Source of the DNA: Saccharum officinarum | Taxonomy: Eukaryota; Streptophyta; Magnoliopsida; Poales; Poaceae | DNA length: 64,000 bases | Reading direction: 5' to 3' | Assembly: GCA_020631735.1 (NCBI GenBank) | Contig: CM036209.1 | Coordinates: 8,965,451 to 9,029,450 of the forward strand | Shown here: piece after piece, positions 1-12,794 of the stretch | How positions within the stretch are numbered: the first letter of the stretch is position 1 | Layout: each line of letters begins with the position of its first letter | Made by a program: the position numbers and the translations under genes | Notes under the pieces: generated by a model | The model's database searches: none | The model's input: only the letters and a program-made list of their open reading frames with translations | Told to the model about the DNA's origin: nothing

Positions 1-238
1 TGGACGAACACAGAGGTTACTCAAAGCTAAACCAAAGAGAAACGACAAAGCAACAACTATGCATATGCAATGCAAAACAAGAAAGGAAGGCTAGGTTGCT
101 TGTCAAGTTTGATCCATGGTTAGGCTTTTTCACTCCTCCAAAGAAGGGTTATCGTAACCGTGTTAGACAAGTCCTAGATGCATTGCGAGAAAATAAACAT
201 GACATAAAATACAATGCAATGCATGGGACAACACAAGC

Positions 239-3200
239 TTATCTTTTAAAGTTACTAGAATCAAGCATATTTAGTTCACTTCTCAACCTACAAAAGGTAG
301 CCTTATCTAAAGGTTTAGTGAAGATATCCGCTAATTGATTTTCACTTCTTACACCTTGTAGTGATATATCATTTTTAGCAACATGATCTCTTAGAAAGTG
401 GTGGCGGATATCAATGTGCTTGGTGCGAGAGTGTTGTACCGGATTATTGGCAATTTTAATTGCACTTTCATTGTCACATAAAAGCGGCACCTTTTCAAGA
501 ACAACTCCATAGTCTAGGAGGGTTTGTTTCATGTATAAGATTTGTGCACAACAAGCCCCCGCGGCAATGTATTCCGCCTCGGCGGTGGACAAAGCCACAC
601 TATTTTGCTTCTTAGATGACCAAGATACTAAGGATCTCCCAAGCAAATGGCATCCTCCGGATGTGCTTTTTCTTTCAATTTTGCAACCGGCATAATCCGA
701 ATCGGAGTAGCCAATTAGTTGGAATCTAGCTCCTTTGGGGTACCAAAGTCCAATGCTTGGGGTATACTTAAGATATCTTAGGATTCTTTTTACGGCGCTT
801 AGGTGAGGTTCTTTAGGGCACGCTTGAAAGCGAGCACACATGCACATACTAAACATGATATCGGGCCTAGATGCGGTAAGGTACAACAAGCTACCAATCA
901 TAGAACGGTAAAGAGTTTGATCGATTGGTTTACCTCCCTCATCTAGGTCGAGATGTCCATTAGTTGGCATTGGGGTTTTCATTGGCTTGCATTCTTCCAT
1001 CTTGAATCTTTTGAGAAGATCCTTGGTATACTTTTCTTGAGAGATAAAAATCCTTTCTCTCATTTGCTTGACTTGAAACCTAAGGAAGAATGTTAGCTCA
1101 CCAATCATTGACATCTCAAATTCTTTTGACATCAATTCACCAAATTCTTTGCAATAATCTTCATTTGTTGACCCGAAGATAATATCATCAACATAGACTT
1201 GACAAATAAAGATCTCTTCATTAAACTTCTTGGTGAATAGTGTGGTGTTAACCTTCCCAATATTGAAGCCCTTCTCAATGAGGAAGTCCCGGAGGCGCTC
1301 ATACCACGCTCTAGGGGCTTGCTTGAGCCCATATAGCGCCTTGGACAACCTATAAACATGATTAGAATATCTAGGGTCTTCAAACCCGAGAGGTTGTTCA
1401 ACATAGACTAGTTCATTTATGAAGCCATTTAAAAACATTTTTCACATCCATTTGATATAATTTCATTTCATGATGTGATGCATATGCAAGAAGGATACGA
1501 ATGGCTTCAAGTCTTGCAACGGGTGCAAAAAGTCTCTCCAAAATCAAGACCTTCAACTTGAGAGAACCCTTTTGCTACTAGTCTTGTCTTATTTCTTACT
1601 ACTACGCCTTGATCATCTTGCTTGTTGCGGAACACCCACTTGGTTCCAATGACTCTTGCACCTTTTGGATGCTCTTCAAGTGTCCAAACTTGATTGCGGG
1701 CAAAGTTGTTCAATTCTTCATGCATGGCATTCACCCAATCTAGATCCTGAAGAGCTTCTTCTACATTCTTAGGTTCAAGCCAAGAGACAAAAGAGTGATG
1801 TTCAACAAAAGAAGTAAACTTTTGAGATCGAGTCATTACACCCTTTGTAGGACTCCCTATGATGAGATCTTGTGGATGTGCTTGAAGTAGGGGTGAGTTT
1901 CTTTGATCAACCATTTGAGGAGTAGGATGGGGAGCATCAACATCTTGTGCTTGTGCCTCGGCTTGTTGATGAGAGACATGAGTATCTTCATTTTCAACTC
2001 TCTCATTCTTGTCATCATCTTGAGGCACATATGATGAAGATGGTGGATTAATAATTTGTACATCGTCTTCATCATCTTTAGGCTTGATGTCTCCCACCGG
2101 CATGTTCTTCATGGCCTCTCTCAATGGTTCATCACCTACATCATCACAATTCTCAATTGCTCCTTGGGAGCCATTGGATTCATCAAATTCCACATCATAT
2201 GTTTCTTCAACCAAACCGGTGGCATGGTTAAATACTCTATATGCTTTGGACTTTGATGAGTAACCAATAAGAAAACCAATATCACAACGTATTTGGAACT
2301 TCCCTAGGTGTTGACGCTTCTTGTAGATGTAGTATTTGCAACCAAACACCTAGAAGAATGAGACGTCCGGCTTTTTCCCATTTAGCAACTCATAAGGGGT
2401 CTTGCAAAGGAACTTTTGTAGGAAGAGGCGATTTGAAGCATAGCATGCGGTGTTGATTGCCTCGGCCCACAATTTCTTCGGTGTGTTATACTCATCTAGC
2501 ATTGTTCTTGCAAGAGTGATCAAGGTCCGGTTCTTTCTCTCAACTACACCATTTTGTTGAGGAGTGTAGGTTGATGAAACTTCATGCTTGATTCCAATTT
2601 CATCACAATAAGCTTCAATATTGGTGTTGTCAAACTCTTTCCCATTATCACTTCTAATTTTCTTTATCTTGACTTCAAATTCATTTTGAGCTCTCTTTGT
2701 AAACTTCTTGAAGAAATTTGCCACTTCGGATTTATTATGAAGAAAGAAAGTCCAAGTGTATCTTGAATAGTCATCCACAATCACTAGGCAATAGAGATTT
2801 TCACCCAAGCTCTTGTAAGTTGTAGGACCAAACAAATCCATGTGTAGAAGTTCTAGTACTCTTGATGTTGACATGTAGGCTTTGGTTGGATGAGTGTTTG
2901 CAACTTGTTTGCCGGCTTGACATGCACTACAAGGTTTGTCCTTTTCAAACTTTACGTCCTTCAAACCTCTCACTAATTCTTTCTTCAATAGCTTGTTGAG
3001 AGTGTTCATTCCAACATGAGCAAGCCTCCTATGCCAAAGCCATCCAAGTTTAGTTTTGGTGAATAAACATGTCATCAAGTTTGCATCTTCGGAGGTGAAG
3101 TCAATAAGATAGAGATTATTGTATCTAAAGCCCTTAAAAATTACTTGCTTGTCATCTATCTTTGTAACAACCACTTCATTTGGACTAAACAAGCATTGGT

Positions 3201-3463
3201 AGCCAAGGTCACAAAGTTGCCCAATGGATACTAAGTTGAAACTCAATGAAGCAACATAGAGCACATTTGAGAGAGAGTGATCATTTGATATTGCAATCTT
3301 GCCTATACCCTTGACTTTGCTCTTTGAATTGTCCCCAAATGTGATCTTGTCTTGACATACCCCCATTCTCTTCAAGTGAGGTGAACATACGAGGATCACC
3401 GGTCATGTGTTGTGTGCAACCACTATCAATCACCCAATGAGATCCACCGGTCTTATAGTTCAC
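239..3463 (-). pseudogene. pol: Element A pol (protease-integrase-RT-RNase H), broken
   Basis: Reading leftward, the protease motif DSGCTQHMTG lies in 3281-3463. The GAG-pre-integrase zinc region (WHRRLAHVG, then CSACQAGKQ) and the integrase core ([37 protein letters not shown]) lie in 2350-3399. The RT N-terminus ([11 protein letters not shown]) lies in 1507-2349. The RT catalytic YVDDIIFGS, the [14 protein letters not shown] block and RNase H (AEAEYIAAG, RTKHIDIRHHFLRDH) lie in 239-1438. The reading frame is interrupted near 3375 (frame change in protease), at 2350 (stop), between 1507 and 1438, and elsewhere, so no polyprotein can be made. FLRF replaces the usual FLGF near the RT thumb. 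Close sequence identity with the pol at 36240-39350 shows that the two belong to one family. Confidence 0.9.
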
Positions 3464-3483
3464 CTACACACAAGAGATCAAGC

Positions 3484-5163
3484 CTATTTTTTAGGGACCC
3501 AAACTTGAGAGGGACCCTTAACTTTCTCAACTAGTGACTTGGCAAACCATATTTTCTTTGGCCTATTTTTATTAGGGGGACCCAAGAACATGACTTTCAT
3601 CTTTCCACTTGAGTCCTTTCTAAGCATGTAATGAGCATTGAAGGCAAAGGGTCTAGCATGCTTGGGCAAGGGTTGTGGTGGTGGAGTTTTGCACTCATGA
3701 GAAAAGTGGTATTCTTGTCCACACTCAACATATCTCTTTGGTTTGGGCTTTGACTTGCTTTGTTGTTGTTGATCTTTGACCTTCTTCTCTTGATTTGCCA
3801 AGTAGCCAATGCCACTCCTATCCATCTTCATGACGGTGTTCATGAGTAGCTCACTTTGCAAATGTTGGCCTCTTGTGAACTTGCTTAGGCCGGTCTTGAG
3901 ATGCTCTTTTTCTTGCTTGAGCTTCTTGTTTTCTTCAATAAGTGACTCATTTGAAGCTTGCTTTTCAAGAGTCATCAACTTCTTGTTTTCATTCTTAAGC
4001 ATCTCATTTTCACTCTTGAGCTTGACATACTCATTATAGTTGTTGGCCTCAACCACACTCTTGCCTTTGCCGCTAGAGCCTTGCTCAAAGTTCTTAACAA
4101 TCAAATCATCACATGATGTAGCTATATCAATCTTAACAACTTGGTTAGTAGCATTATGTGTCTCGAGGGCAAGCTCATTAGCAACAATAAGAGTATCATA
4201 ATTGATTTTCAATGCGGTATATTCATCTTTTAGCAAGTTTAGCCTAGTGATGAGTTCACCATGCTTCTTCTCAATTTTATCATGTTTATCTCTAAGCTCC
4301 TTGTTAGAAGTTTTGAGCTCCTTGAGAGAGGAAGACATAGTTTTATTTTGATCTTTGAGCTCATCACTAGTCTTATGTGCATTCTCAAGCTTAGATGAGA
4401 GTGATTCATTTTTATGTTGAAGCTCATCATTTTCATTTCTAGTTCTTCTTATGATTTTAGAGTATTTGTTCAACAATTTTACTAGCTCATCATAAGAAGG
4501 TGTATCATATTCATCATCACTATCACTATCATCATCATCACTATCACTATGTTGTTCCTTTCGATCACCCTTAGCCATGAGACATAGGTGAGAAGTAGAT
4601 GATGATGGTGAAGATGGCGGTGAAGGTGTTGATGAAGACGTCGACGAAGATGATGATGGCCCAATCACAAGTAAGGCGATCTTCTCTTTTTCATCGTCGC
4701 TTTCATCGCCGGAGGATTCACATGATGATTCAATGTCGGTGAGCCAATCACCAACAATATAAGCTTTGCCTCCCTTCTTCTTCTTGTAGAACTCTGTTTT
4801 TTACCATCTTTCTTTTTGTATGGCTTGTTTTTTCTTTTCTCATCTTCTTCATCACTTGAATCATCTTTCTTGCCCTTGTACTTGTTCTTGTACTTGTCTT
4901 TTGGAGGCTTCGGGCATTGATGAGCTAGGTGACCAAGTTCACCACAATTGAAGCAATCCATTTCAAATATTGGCTTCCTTTTGCTACTTGTGAATAATTT
5001 TTTCTTCTTGCCATCGAACTTGATGCAACTCTTGTTGAGCTTCTTTAGCATCTTGGTGGTATTCTTTACCATGAGTGCAAGTGATGCATCATCAATATCA
5101 CTTTCACTTGAGCTTTCTTGCACCATCATGGCTTGGCCCTTCTTCTTTTTCTTTTCATGGCTA
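3484..5163 (-). pseudogene. gag: Element A gag, C-terminal part with coiled coil
   Basis: The 4665-5163 part carries a CCHC zinc knuckle (CFNCGELGHLAHQCP) followed by a lysine/aspartate-rich stretch. The 3484-4668 part (394 aa) begins with a Ser/Pro-rich and Asp-rich tract, then about 200 residues of Lys/Glu/Leu-rich heptad-like coiled coil. It ends with a second, damaged knuckle (CGQEYHFSHEC) where a Gly is replaced by Tyr. Gag forms the retrotransposon particle. A coiled-coil gag is typical of Sireviruses. The two parts are in different frames near 4665, and the N-terminal third is on the far side of element B (16673-17320). Confidence 0.85.
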
Positions 5164-5168
5164 GCTTT
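5164..5168. repeat. Target-site duplication of element B (left copy, GCTTT)
   Basis: GCTTT directly precedes the TG of the 5' LTR. The same five bases follow the CA of the 3' LTR at 16668-16672. The duplicated bases lie in the gag frame of element A. Confidence 0.9.
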
Positions 5169-5514
5169 TGTAAGTGCATTCGCCCCCGTTGTGGGTTTTG
5201 GATAATTAATGACAATCAAATTAGGGACTAACATGTCTATCTAAGTGAATATGCAGGTGTTAGTTCAATGAAAGAATTTATATGATCACATTTGGTGATG
5301 TTAGCACCCTCAATTCCTTTGGCTGGAAAGCATTCCGTCTCAAGTGGGCCGATTAGATCTTATCTTTTGACTTGAGTTATAGAAAACGCCGCACTATCAA
5401 GAGGGATACAAATTAGGCTATCTAGAGAGAAAACTTATGCTCAATTTGTGTTTGTTTAAGCGTTTGAGAGACACCTTTGCACTCACGGACACTTAGAGAA
5501 GTGTTTTATGCCTG

Positions 5515-5875
5515 GGAGTACCGGTAGTACCGGTGAACCACCAGTAGTACCGGTAGGCATAAATCCCGCCGGTGTCAGCGCCTTAGTTCTGCGAGTTTTT
5601 GCTCTAGCGGTAGTATCGGTGGTTGATCGGTAGTACCGGCCATTGACCGGTGGTACCGGTGAAAGTCCGGTAGTACCGGTAAGTCTTTTTCCGCAAAACT
5701 TGTCTTCGCCAAAATCTGTACTACCGGTGGTACCGGTCGTTGACCGGTAGTACCGGTGAAAGACCGGTAGTACCGGTAGGCTATTTTCTCGCAAAGTCTC
5801 CAGTAGGTTGGTTGTAACGGTCGGAACCCTTAGGACTGGTAGTACCGGTGGGTACTCACCGGTAGTACCGGTACC
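5515..5875 (+). repeat. ACCGGTAGTACCGGT palindromic array, element B 5' LTR
   Basis: About a dozen units of TACCGGT/ACCGGTA, many paired as ACCGGTAGTACCGGT or ACCGGTGGTACCGGT. The six-base ACCGGT is itself a perfect palindrome. The array ends within 20 bp of the TATA box, so it lies in the promoter. Confidence 0.9.
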
Positions 5876-5891
5876 GCTTCGAAGATAAGAG

Positions 5892-5899
5892 TATAAATA
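5892..5899 (+). promoter_or_regulatory. TATA box of element B 5' LTR
   Basis: TATAAATA immediately downstream of the palindrome array, in the expected U3 position for the genomic RNA promoter. The 3' LTR repeats it at 15790-15797. Confidence 0.7.
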
Positions 5900-6770
5900 G
5901 CTCTCCCCTTCATTTCTAACCGTTACCATGCCATTTACTCCCACCAACCTTCAGACAAACAGCTCTCAAGCATTGTCTCACCCTCTCTCTCTTCCTCTTT
6001 GCTCTCAAATCCAATCCCTTGCAAGATCTGTGCAGAGAGGAGAGATTTAAGAGTGGAAAGCTTCGTTTCACATCTTGAGCACTTGGTTCCCCTCCTAGTT
6101 GGCTTGGTTTGTGTTTGTTACTCTTGGGTTCTTGGAACCCTAGCCGGCTAGGTGTTCTTCGTGGTTGCCCGTGTTGTTCTACTTGTGAGGGCACCCCGAA
6201 GTGTTTGTATTACCCTTGTATTCTTAGTGGAAATCTTGGGCTAACCTTTGTGGTTGCTTGAGGGAGGCAAGGAGGTGGAATAGACTCCGACCTTAGTGGT
6301 CACCTCAACAACGAGGACGTAGGAACTCCTTTGTGGGGTTGCCGAACCTCGGGTTAAATCGTGTGTCCTGCGTGCTTGTTGTTGTTGTTATTTGTGTTCA
6401 CTTGAGATATTACTTGTTCTTTGTGTTCTCCCTCTTTCATATCTCTTTCATAGGTTGTGGGTGCTCGATCTACTACTTGGTGAAGGAACAAGAAAGGAGA
6501 GTTCATAAACTTCATCAACATCATCTTCGGTAGTGGGGTAAAACTCAGATCTGAAATCACAACTCGCAAATCTCTGATTTCTTAGTTTCAGTAGGGTACC
6601 GGTAGTACCGGTGGTCTGCGTCGGTAGTACCGGTGATCCCTCACCGGTAGTACCGGTCCAAACCAACCGGTGGTACCGGTCAGTGTTTTAACTTCCGCGT
6701 TGAGTTTTGAGTTTCAGGTTTTTAGATCCGCCTATTCACCCCCCCTCTAGGCCTATTAGATCCTTTCAAT

Positions 6771-6783
6771 TGGTATCGGAGCA
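6771..6783 (+). other. Element B primer-binding site
   Basis: TGGTATCGGAGC starts two bases after the 5' LTR end. It is the same initiator-Met-tRNA-type site as in elements A and C. Confidence 0.85.
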
Positions 6784-6824
6784 GGTTTCCTCGTGTTTAG
6801 CGCTTCACCGCGTGAGGAGAAAGC

Positions 6825-9108
6825 ATGGCTACCTTTGATGATGACACCTTGAACAAGCTAGTTGAGCTGCTTGCCGGGAAACTCAGTGACAGGCTTCTAG
6901 AGCAACAAAAAGAGCAAATGAACAAGATGCAAGATGAGATGAACAAGTTGAAGGAAGCCGTAAGTAAGAAGATTGAAGATGTGGCAAGTGGTGGTGATGG
7001 AGATGGTGAGAATGAAGCAATCAAGACACCTAAAGGGTTTACTCGTGTTCCATATGAGTACTCTTCTTTTAGCAAATCCAATACACACTTGCCAACCATC
7101 AACCCCGGTAAACCACCTCAATTTGATGGAGTTAGATATACCGATTGGGCTCATAGAATGAAGATGCATCTTATTGCCGCAAGATGTTGGGAGATTGTGG
7201 AAGTGGGTGTTAAAGCTTTGGAAGAAGATGGTGAGTTGACAACCGAAGATTACCTTGACATACAACAAAATGCTACAGCTGCTTCCTTGATTCTATCATG
7301 CCTAAATCAAGAAGATTACAACAAGGTAAACGGCATGGAAAGTGCAAAGCAAATTTGGGATACCTTGAAGGTTTCATTTGAAGGTGATAAAAGTGTGAGA
7401 AAGGGAAACATTGAGCTACTTCAAAGCAAGATTGAGAACTTTGGGATGATTGAAGGTGAAACTACCCAAGCTATGTTTGATAGATTCATGACCTTGATCA
7501 ATAGAATAAGAGCTCTTGGTGACACGTATTGGGATGACAACTCGGCGGCTAGAAAGTTGTGTAGAGTGTATAGACAAAAGAACAACATTCTTGCTTCGGT
7601 CATCATGGAAAGACCTAACTATGACACAATGACACCTCAAGAAATGCTTGCCAAGTTGAAACACCATGAGTGCTTAGAAGATGAAGCAAAAGAAGCATCA
7701 AGTCAAAAGAAGAATATTGCTCTCAAGGCATCTCATGGTAGAAGCAAGAAGAAAGATATTCATGATCCGTCAAGTGATGAAGAACAAGATGAAGATTCCG
7801 ATGCGGAAGAAGCTCTATTAGTTGCAAACTATAGAAAATACTTGAAAAAGAAGAAGGAGAGGAAGAGGAGTGGAGCCAACCATACAAGAAAAGATTTTGC
7901 TATGGTTGTGGAGATATTGGTCATTTCATTGCCGATTGTCCAAAAGAGAAGATGAAGCACAAGCACAACAAAGATGATGACAAGAAGCATAAAGGCAAGA
8001 AGAGAGGTGAAGCACATCTTGGTGAAGAATGGGAATCAAACGATGAAAGTGATGATTCAAATGACAAAGACAAGGAGAAGAAGAAGGGTGTAGCAACGAT
8101 TGCTATTCAAGAGACTTCTTCCTCTCAACCCAAGCGCATCATCAACCATTCTTCGTCACCATCATTGTTCGCCGACTTATCTTTATCACCTAGGCTCTTC
8201 GAAATCTCACCGACAACGACTACTACACTCCTACTTGCCTTATGGGAAAGGGAGAGAAGGTACCACACAACTCTCCGACTCACTCTAGTAATGAATATAG
8301 TAGTTGTGATGAAAATGATGATGAACTTGCAAACAACATGATAAAGAAATTCGGCAAATCGGCCGGCTCTCAAATAATAAAGCTAATCCATAAGCTAGAA
8401 AAGCGGGAAGCATGCATCGAGTCGCAAGGGGAATTGCTCCTAGTGGAAAGGGAGAAGAACCTTGAACTTGAAGCATGCCTTTCTAAGGAAAAGGAGGAAG
8501 TTGAGAAATTAAACAAAGAATTATCCTTAGCCAAAGATTCATATGAACGTTTGACTAAGGAACATTCTTTGGTTAATGACTCTTTAGCTAGTTTAAAGAG
8601 TGAACATAGCTTGGTTCAAGAAAGCCTCACAAGCTTCAAAGATAAATATTATACTCTTGAACTTAGCTATGAAACTCTTTGGAATAGCACTTCCATCCAT
8701 CCTAAGGAATCCGGTGATTCCAATGCTTCAACTAGTGGAGGATGTAAAAGATGTTATAATCATGATATAAGTGCTTGTGGTACTAACCTTGTTGAGCTAG
8801 AAAAGAAAGATAAGGAGATTCAAAGATTAAACATGGTTATCAAGAATGGTTGCAAGGAGAAGCAATCAACAACCATGTACAAGTCATCAAGACACCCCCT
8901 CATCAAGGATGGACTTGGCTACAATAGGTATGATGGTAAAGCAAATGGAAGGAACATGATCAATGGAGTGCCTTGTGTGAGATTCAACAAGGGTGTGGCA
9001 CTAGACGATCTTATCAACAAGGTCAACAACGTTGCCACTCCTTCAAGCACATTTGTCAAGACCAAGGCCAACAACAAAAAGAAGCAAGTGCTTACCTCCA
9101 AGCAATAA
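6825..9108 (+). pseudogene. gag: Element B gag with coiled-coil extension, frameshifted
   Basis: The ATG at 6825 follows the primer site by about 40 bp. Residues 1-60 are coiled coil. The UBN2-type gag domain follows (INPGKPPQFDG, DWAHRMKMHL, ...IWDTLKVSFEGD). A one-base frameshift near 7860 throws the main frame (to 7955) off the zinc knuckle. In the alternative frame CYGCGDIGHFIADCP reads correctly around 7898-7942 and continues through an acidic/lysine tract to about 8240. A second frame change leads into 8242-9108, a long Glu/Lys/Leu-rich coiled coil ending in a basic tail. Three frames are needed, so intact Gag cannot be made. Confidence 0.88.
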
Positions 9109-9309
9109 GTACCCATTTCACGAAGCTATGCTAGTGATTATATGTGTTGTTGGGGCAAGGATGGCAAGATTGTTGTGAAGTATGTTGGTGCACTCAAGAA
9201 GAAGCAAATCATGAGGAGTGTTTGGGTGCCCAAGACCTATGTGACTAACCCCTTAGGACCCAATTCAATTTGGGTACCTAAAACCAAGGCTTAATTTGTT
9301 TTTGTAGGA

Positions 9310-12243
9310 ATACTCCTCCGGTGGAACAAGTTGGGTGCTAGATAGTGGATGCACTAATCATATGACCGGAGAGAAGAATATGTTCACCTCCTTTCAACCA
9401 AATCAAAGTACAAGTGAACACATTGTGTTTGGTGATAATGGATTTGCAGCGGATGTCAAGCGGGCAAACAAGTTGGAGCCAAGCATCACGTCAAAAATGG
9501 TGTATCAACAATAAGACCACTTGAGCTACTTCACATGGACTTATTTGGTCCCAATGCTTACATAAGCATTGGAGGTAACAAATATGGTTTCGTTATTGTT
9601 GATGATTATTCCCGCTTCACTTGGGTATTTTTTTTGCAAGATAAAAGTGATACTCAAGTAATCTTCAAGAAGTTTGCAAGAAGAGCTCAAAATGAATTTG
9701 AAGTGAAGATCAAGAAAGTGAGAAGTGACAATGGGACGGAGTTTAGGAACACCAACATTGAAGAGTTCCTTAATGAAGAGGGAATCAAGCATGAGTTTTC
9801 GGTTCCCTATACTCCTCAACAAAATGGTGTTGTGGAGAGAAAGAACCGAACACTCATAGAAGCGGCAAGAGCAATGTTGGATGAATACAAGACTCCGGAC
9901 AAGTATTGGGCGGAAGCGGTCAACACGGCATGTCATGCAATCAACCGCTTGTATCTTCATAAAATTATGAAAAAGACCGCCTACGAGCTTCTTACCGGTA
10001 ACAAACCTAAGGTGCATTACTTTCGAGTTTTTGGATGCAAGTGTTTCATACTTAACAAGAAATCCAAAAGCTCAAAGTTTACACCAAAGGTTGATGAAGG
10101 TTTCTTGCTTGGTTATGGTACTAACGAACATGGCTATCGTGTTTTCAACAAGACCACCGGTCAAGTTGAAATAGCGATTGACGTGACATTTGATGAAACC
10201 GACGGCTCTCAAAAGGAGCAAGTCAATGTTGACATTATAGGTAAAGAAGAACCATCCTCTCAAGTGATCAAGAAGCTTGCTACCGGTGAAGTAAAGCCCG
10301 TTGAAGAAGATGATGAATATGAACAAGAGCAAACCATTCATGATCCGCATATGCATCATGGGTCAATAAATGTCCATGATGATGGTTCTACATCAAGAAA
10401 TGGACATGATTCAAGTGTTCAAGTCATTCAAAATTCACCACAAGTCGAAGATAGCAACCAAGTTGATGATCGAAATAGAAATGAAGACAACTTCACACAA
10501 GATCTTAATCTTGACCTTTCAATCAACCAAGACAAGGATGATGAAGATGAAGGTCCAATCCAAAGGAGAACTCAAGTGCCTCACCCAAGAGTACATCATA
10601 CCATTCAACGAGACCATCCCGTTGACAACATCTTGGGAAGCATTCAAAGAGGAGTCGTCACAAGGTCAAGGCTTGCAAGCTTTTGTGAACACTTCTCATT
10701 TGTGTCTCCAAAAGAGCCTAAAAAGGTTGAAGAAGCCATTGATGATGAGGATTGGATGATTGCAATGCAAGAAGAGTTGAATAACTTCACTCGTAATGAA
10801 GTTTGGACATTGGTGGAAAGACCTAAACAAAATGTGATTGGAACCAAATGGGTTTTCCGCAACAAGCAAGATGAGCATGGTGTGGTCACAAGAAACAAGG
10901 CGAGGTTGGTAGCTCAAGGATTCACTCAAATTGAAGGTTTGGATTTTGGGGAAACTTATGCACCGGTGGCAAGGCTTGAGTCAATACGGATCTTACTTGC
11001 CTATGCCGTCCATCACAACTTCAAGCTATATCAAATGGATGTGAAGAGTGCATTCCTCAACGGCCCCCTCTCCGAAGTAGTATATGTAGAGCAACCACCG
11101 GGTTTTGAAGATCCCAAGAATCCTGATCATGTCTATAAGCTCAACAAAGCACTCTATGGGCTTAAGCAAGCCCCTAGAGCTTGGTATGATTGTCTTAAGG
11201 ACTTCCTACTCAAACAAGGGTTTGAGATAGGCAAGGCCGATCTAACTTTATTTACTCACAAAGTCAATAATGATATCTTTATTTGCCAAATATATGTCGA
11301 TGACATAATATTTGGTAGTACTAATGTGGCTTTTTGTGAGGAGTTTAGTAGGATTATGACGAATAGATTCGAGATGTCTATGATGGGAGAGTTGAAGTTC
11401 TTTCTTGGTTTTCAAATCAAGCAACTCAAGGAAGGAACCTTTATTTGTCAAACGAAGTATACTCTTGACATGTTGAAGAAGTTTGACATGGAGAAAGCAA
11501 AACCCATCAAGACACCGATGCCAACCAATGGGCATCTTGATCTCGACAAGGATGGAAAGGCCGTCGATCAAAAGGTATATCGTTCTATGATTGGATCCTT
11601 ACTTTACCTTTGTGCATCTAGGCCCGATATTATGCTTAGTGTGTGCATGTGTGCAAGATTTCAAGCTAATCCGAAAGAATGTCACTTAGTGGTTGTTAAG
11701 AGAATTTTGAGATATTTAGTGCACACTCCTAATCTTGGCTTATGGTATCATAAGGGCTCCACTTTTGATTTACTTGGCTACTCCGATTCGGATTATGCGG
11801 TTGCAGGGTAAATCGAAAGAGCACTACCGGCACTTGCCAATTTCTTGGTAGGTCTTTGGTGTCGTGGAGCTCTAAAAAGCAAAATAGTGTTGCCTTGTCT
11901 ACTACCGAAGCCGAGTATGTGGCGGCCGGTGCTTGCTGTGCCCAACTACTTTGGATGAAGCAGACCCTGAAAGACTTTGGTTGTGAGCTAACCAAGATTC
12001 CCCTCTTGTGTGATAATGAGAGTGCCATTAAATTGGCTAACAATCCTAAACCATTCTCGTACAAAGCACATAGACATCCGGCATCATTTCTTGAGAGACC
12101 ATGAAGCCAAAGGAGATATCGCTTTACATCATGTGAGCTCCGAAAAGCAACTAGCCGATATCTTCACAAAGCCCCTAGATGAGTCAAGATTTTGTGCTTT
12201 GAGGAGTGAACTAAATATCATTGATTCTCGTAACGTGGCTTGA
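9310..12243 (+). pseudogene. pol: Element B pol, with protease-integrase deletion and RNase H frameshifts
   Basis: Protease begins near 9330 (WVLDSGCTNHMTG), but at about 9448 the sequence jumps from 'VFGDNG' to a region whose correct frame reads [11 protein letters not shown]. The end of protease and most of the GAG-pre-integrase zinc domain are therefore deleted. From 9535 to 11811 a 758-codon frame covers integrase ([38 protein letters not shown]) and RT ([45 protein letters not shown]). One missing base near 11799 and a second frame change near 12047 break RNase H. Its remaining motifs (STTEAEYVAAG, RTKHIDIRHHFLRDH, LADIFTKPL) run to 12243. Confidence 0.9.
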
Positions 12244-12439
12244 TTTTTTTGACATATTTTGTTTGATTCTAGCTAGGCGAAAACTCTTTGAAAAAGTTTG
12301 GATGAGATTTCAAAATCTATTTTCACTTCTCAAGCATGTTCATAGTTTTGTGTTGTTTCTATGAAATCTGGACATGCTTGAGTTGGTTCTAGTTCATCAT
12401 ATATGTTCACCATCTCTCACTCACTTCTTCCTGCACTGG

Positions 12440-12550
12440 AACCACCGGTGGTACCGCCGGGTGATCGGTAGTTTTTTTTTCTCGCGTCGCCTGGCTGCCG
12501 TTGTCGACCTGACCGGTAGTACCGGTGCATCTCCACCGGTAGTACCGGTA
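12440..12550 (+). repeat. Internal ACCGGTAGTACCGGT palindromic cluster upstream of ORF3
   Basis: Between the end of pol and the extra ORF the LTR palindromic word reappears: ACCACCGGTGGTACCGCC, GACCGGTAGTACCGGTG and CACCGGTAGTACCGGTAG. This cluster is outside both LTRs and directly precedes a TATA box. Confidence 0.85.
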
Positions 12551-12568
12551 GTGTAAGTTGCGGCTGGG

Positions 12569-12576
12569 TATAAATA
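12569..12576 (+). promoter_or_regulatory. Putative internal promoter (TATA box) for element B ORF3
   Basis: TATAAATA in the context GGGTATAAATAGGGGC lies about 20 bp after the internal palindrome cluster and 219 bp before the ORF3 start. It is followed by a C/T-rich tract, as in the LTR leader. Order and spacing (palindromes, TATA, pyrimidine-rich leader) copy those of the LTR promoter. Function is inferred. Confidence 0.5.
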
Positions 12577-12794
12577 GGGGCTGTGACCTTTCTTCTCTCA
12601 TTCTTCTTCCCCGTGCCCGCACCCTACCACCACCGACGGCGCCGCCCCTTCCAACCCCCCACTCGATCTCCCTCCACCACTCTTACCGATCTTTGAGGAG
12701 AAGTTTCCCCTTGTCGTGGGGATCGTGTGGAGGTGCTTTGGAGTTGCCCAAACTTCTTCCTTTGCTGTGATTCGATCTTATTTCATCTTCAAGC

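Larger units (their letters stand above)
5169..6768 (+). repeat. Element B 5' LTR (1600 bp)
   Basis: TG...CA ended and nearly identical to 15066-16667. It has an ACCGGTAGTACCGGT palindrome array at 5515-5875, a TATA box at 5892-5899, and a second short array at 6596-6679 just before the primer site. Open frames inside it (Thr/Gly/Pro-repetitive) are translations of the palindrome array, not genes. Confidence 0.93.

Noticed and set aside
5483..5947. 154-aa minus-strand ORF with repeated Thr-Gly-Thr-Thr-Gly and Pro-Val-Leu-Pro runs (and its twin at 15501-15833)
   Set aside because: It is the translation of the ACCGGTAGTACCGGT array in the element B LTRs. Its repetitive sequence comes from the DNA repeat and not from a protein family.
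6333..6533. 66-aa hydrophobic frame identical in both element B LTRs (also 16230-16430)
   Set aside because: It is duplicated only because the LTRs are identical there. It lies in the R-U5 region and shows no known motif.
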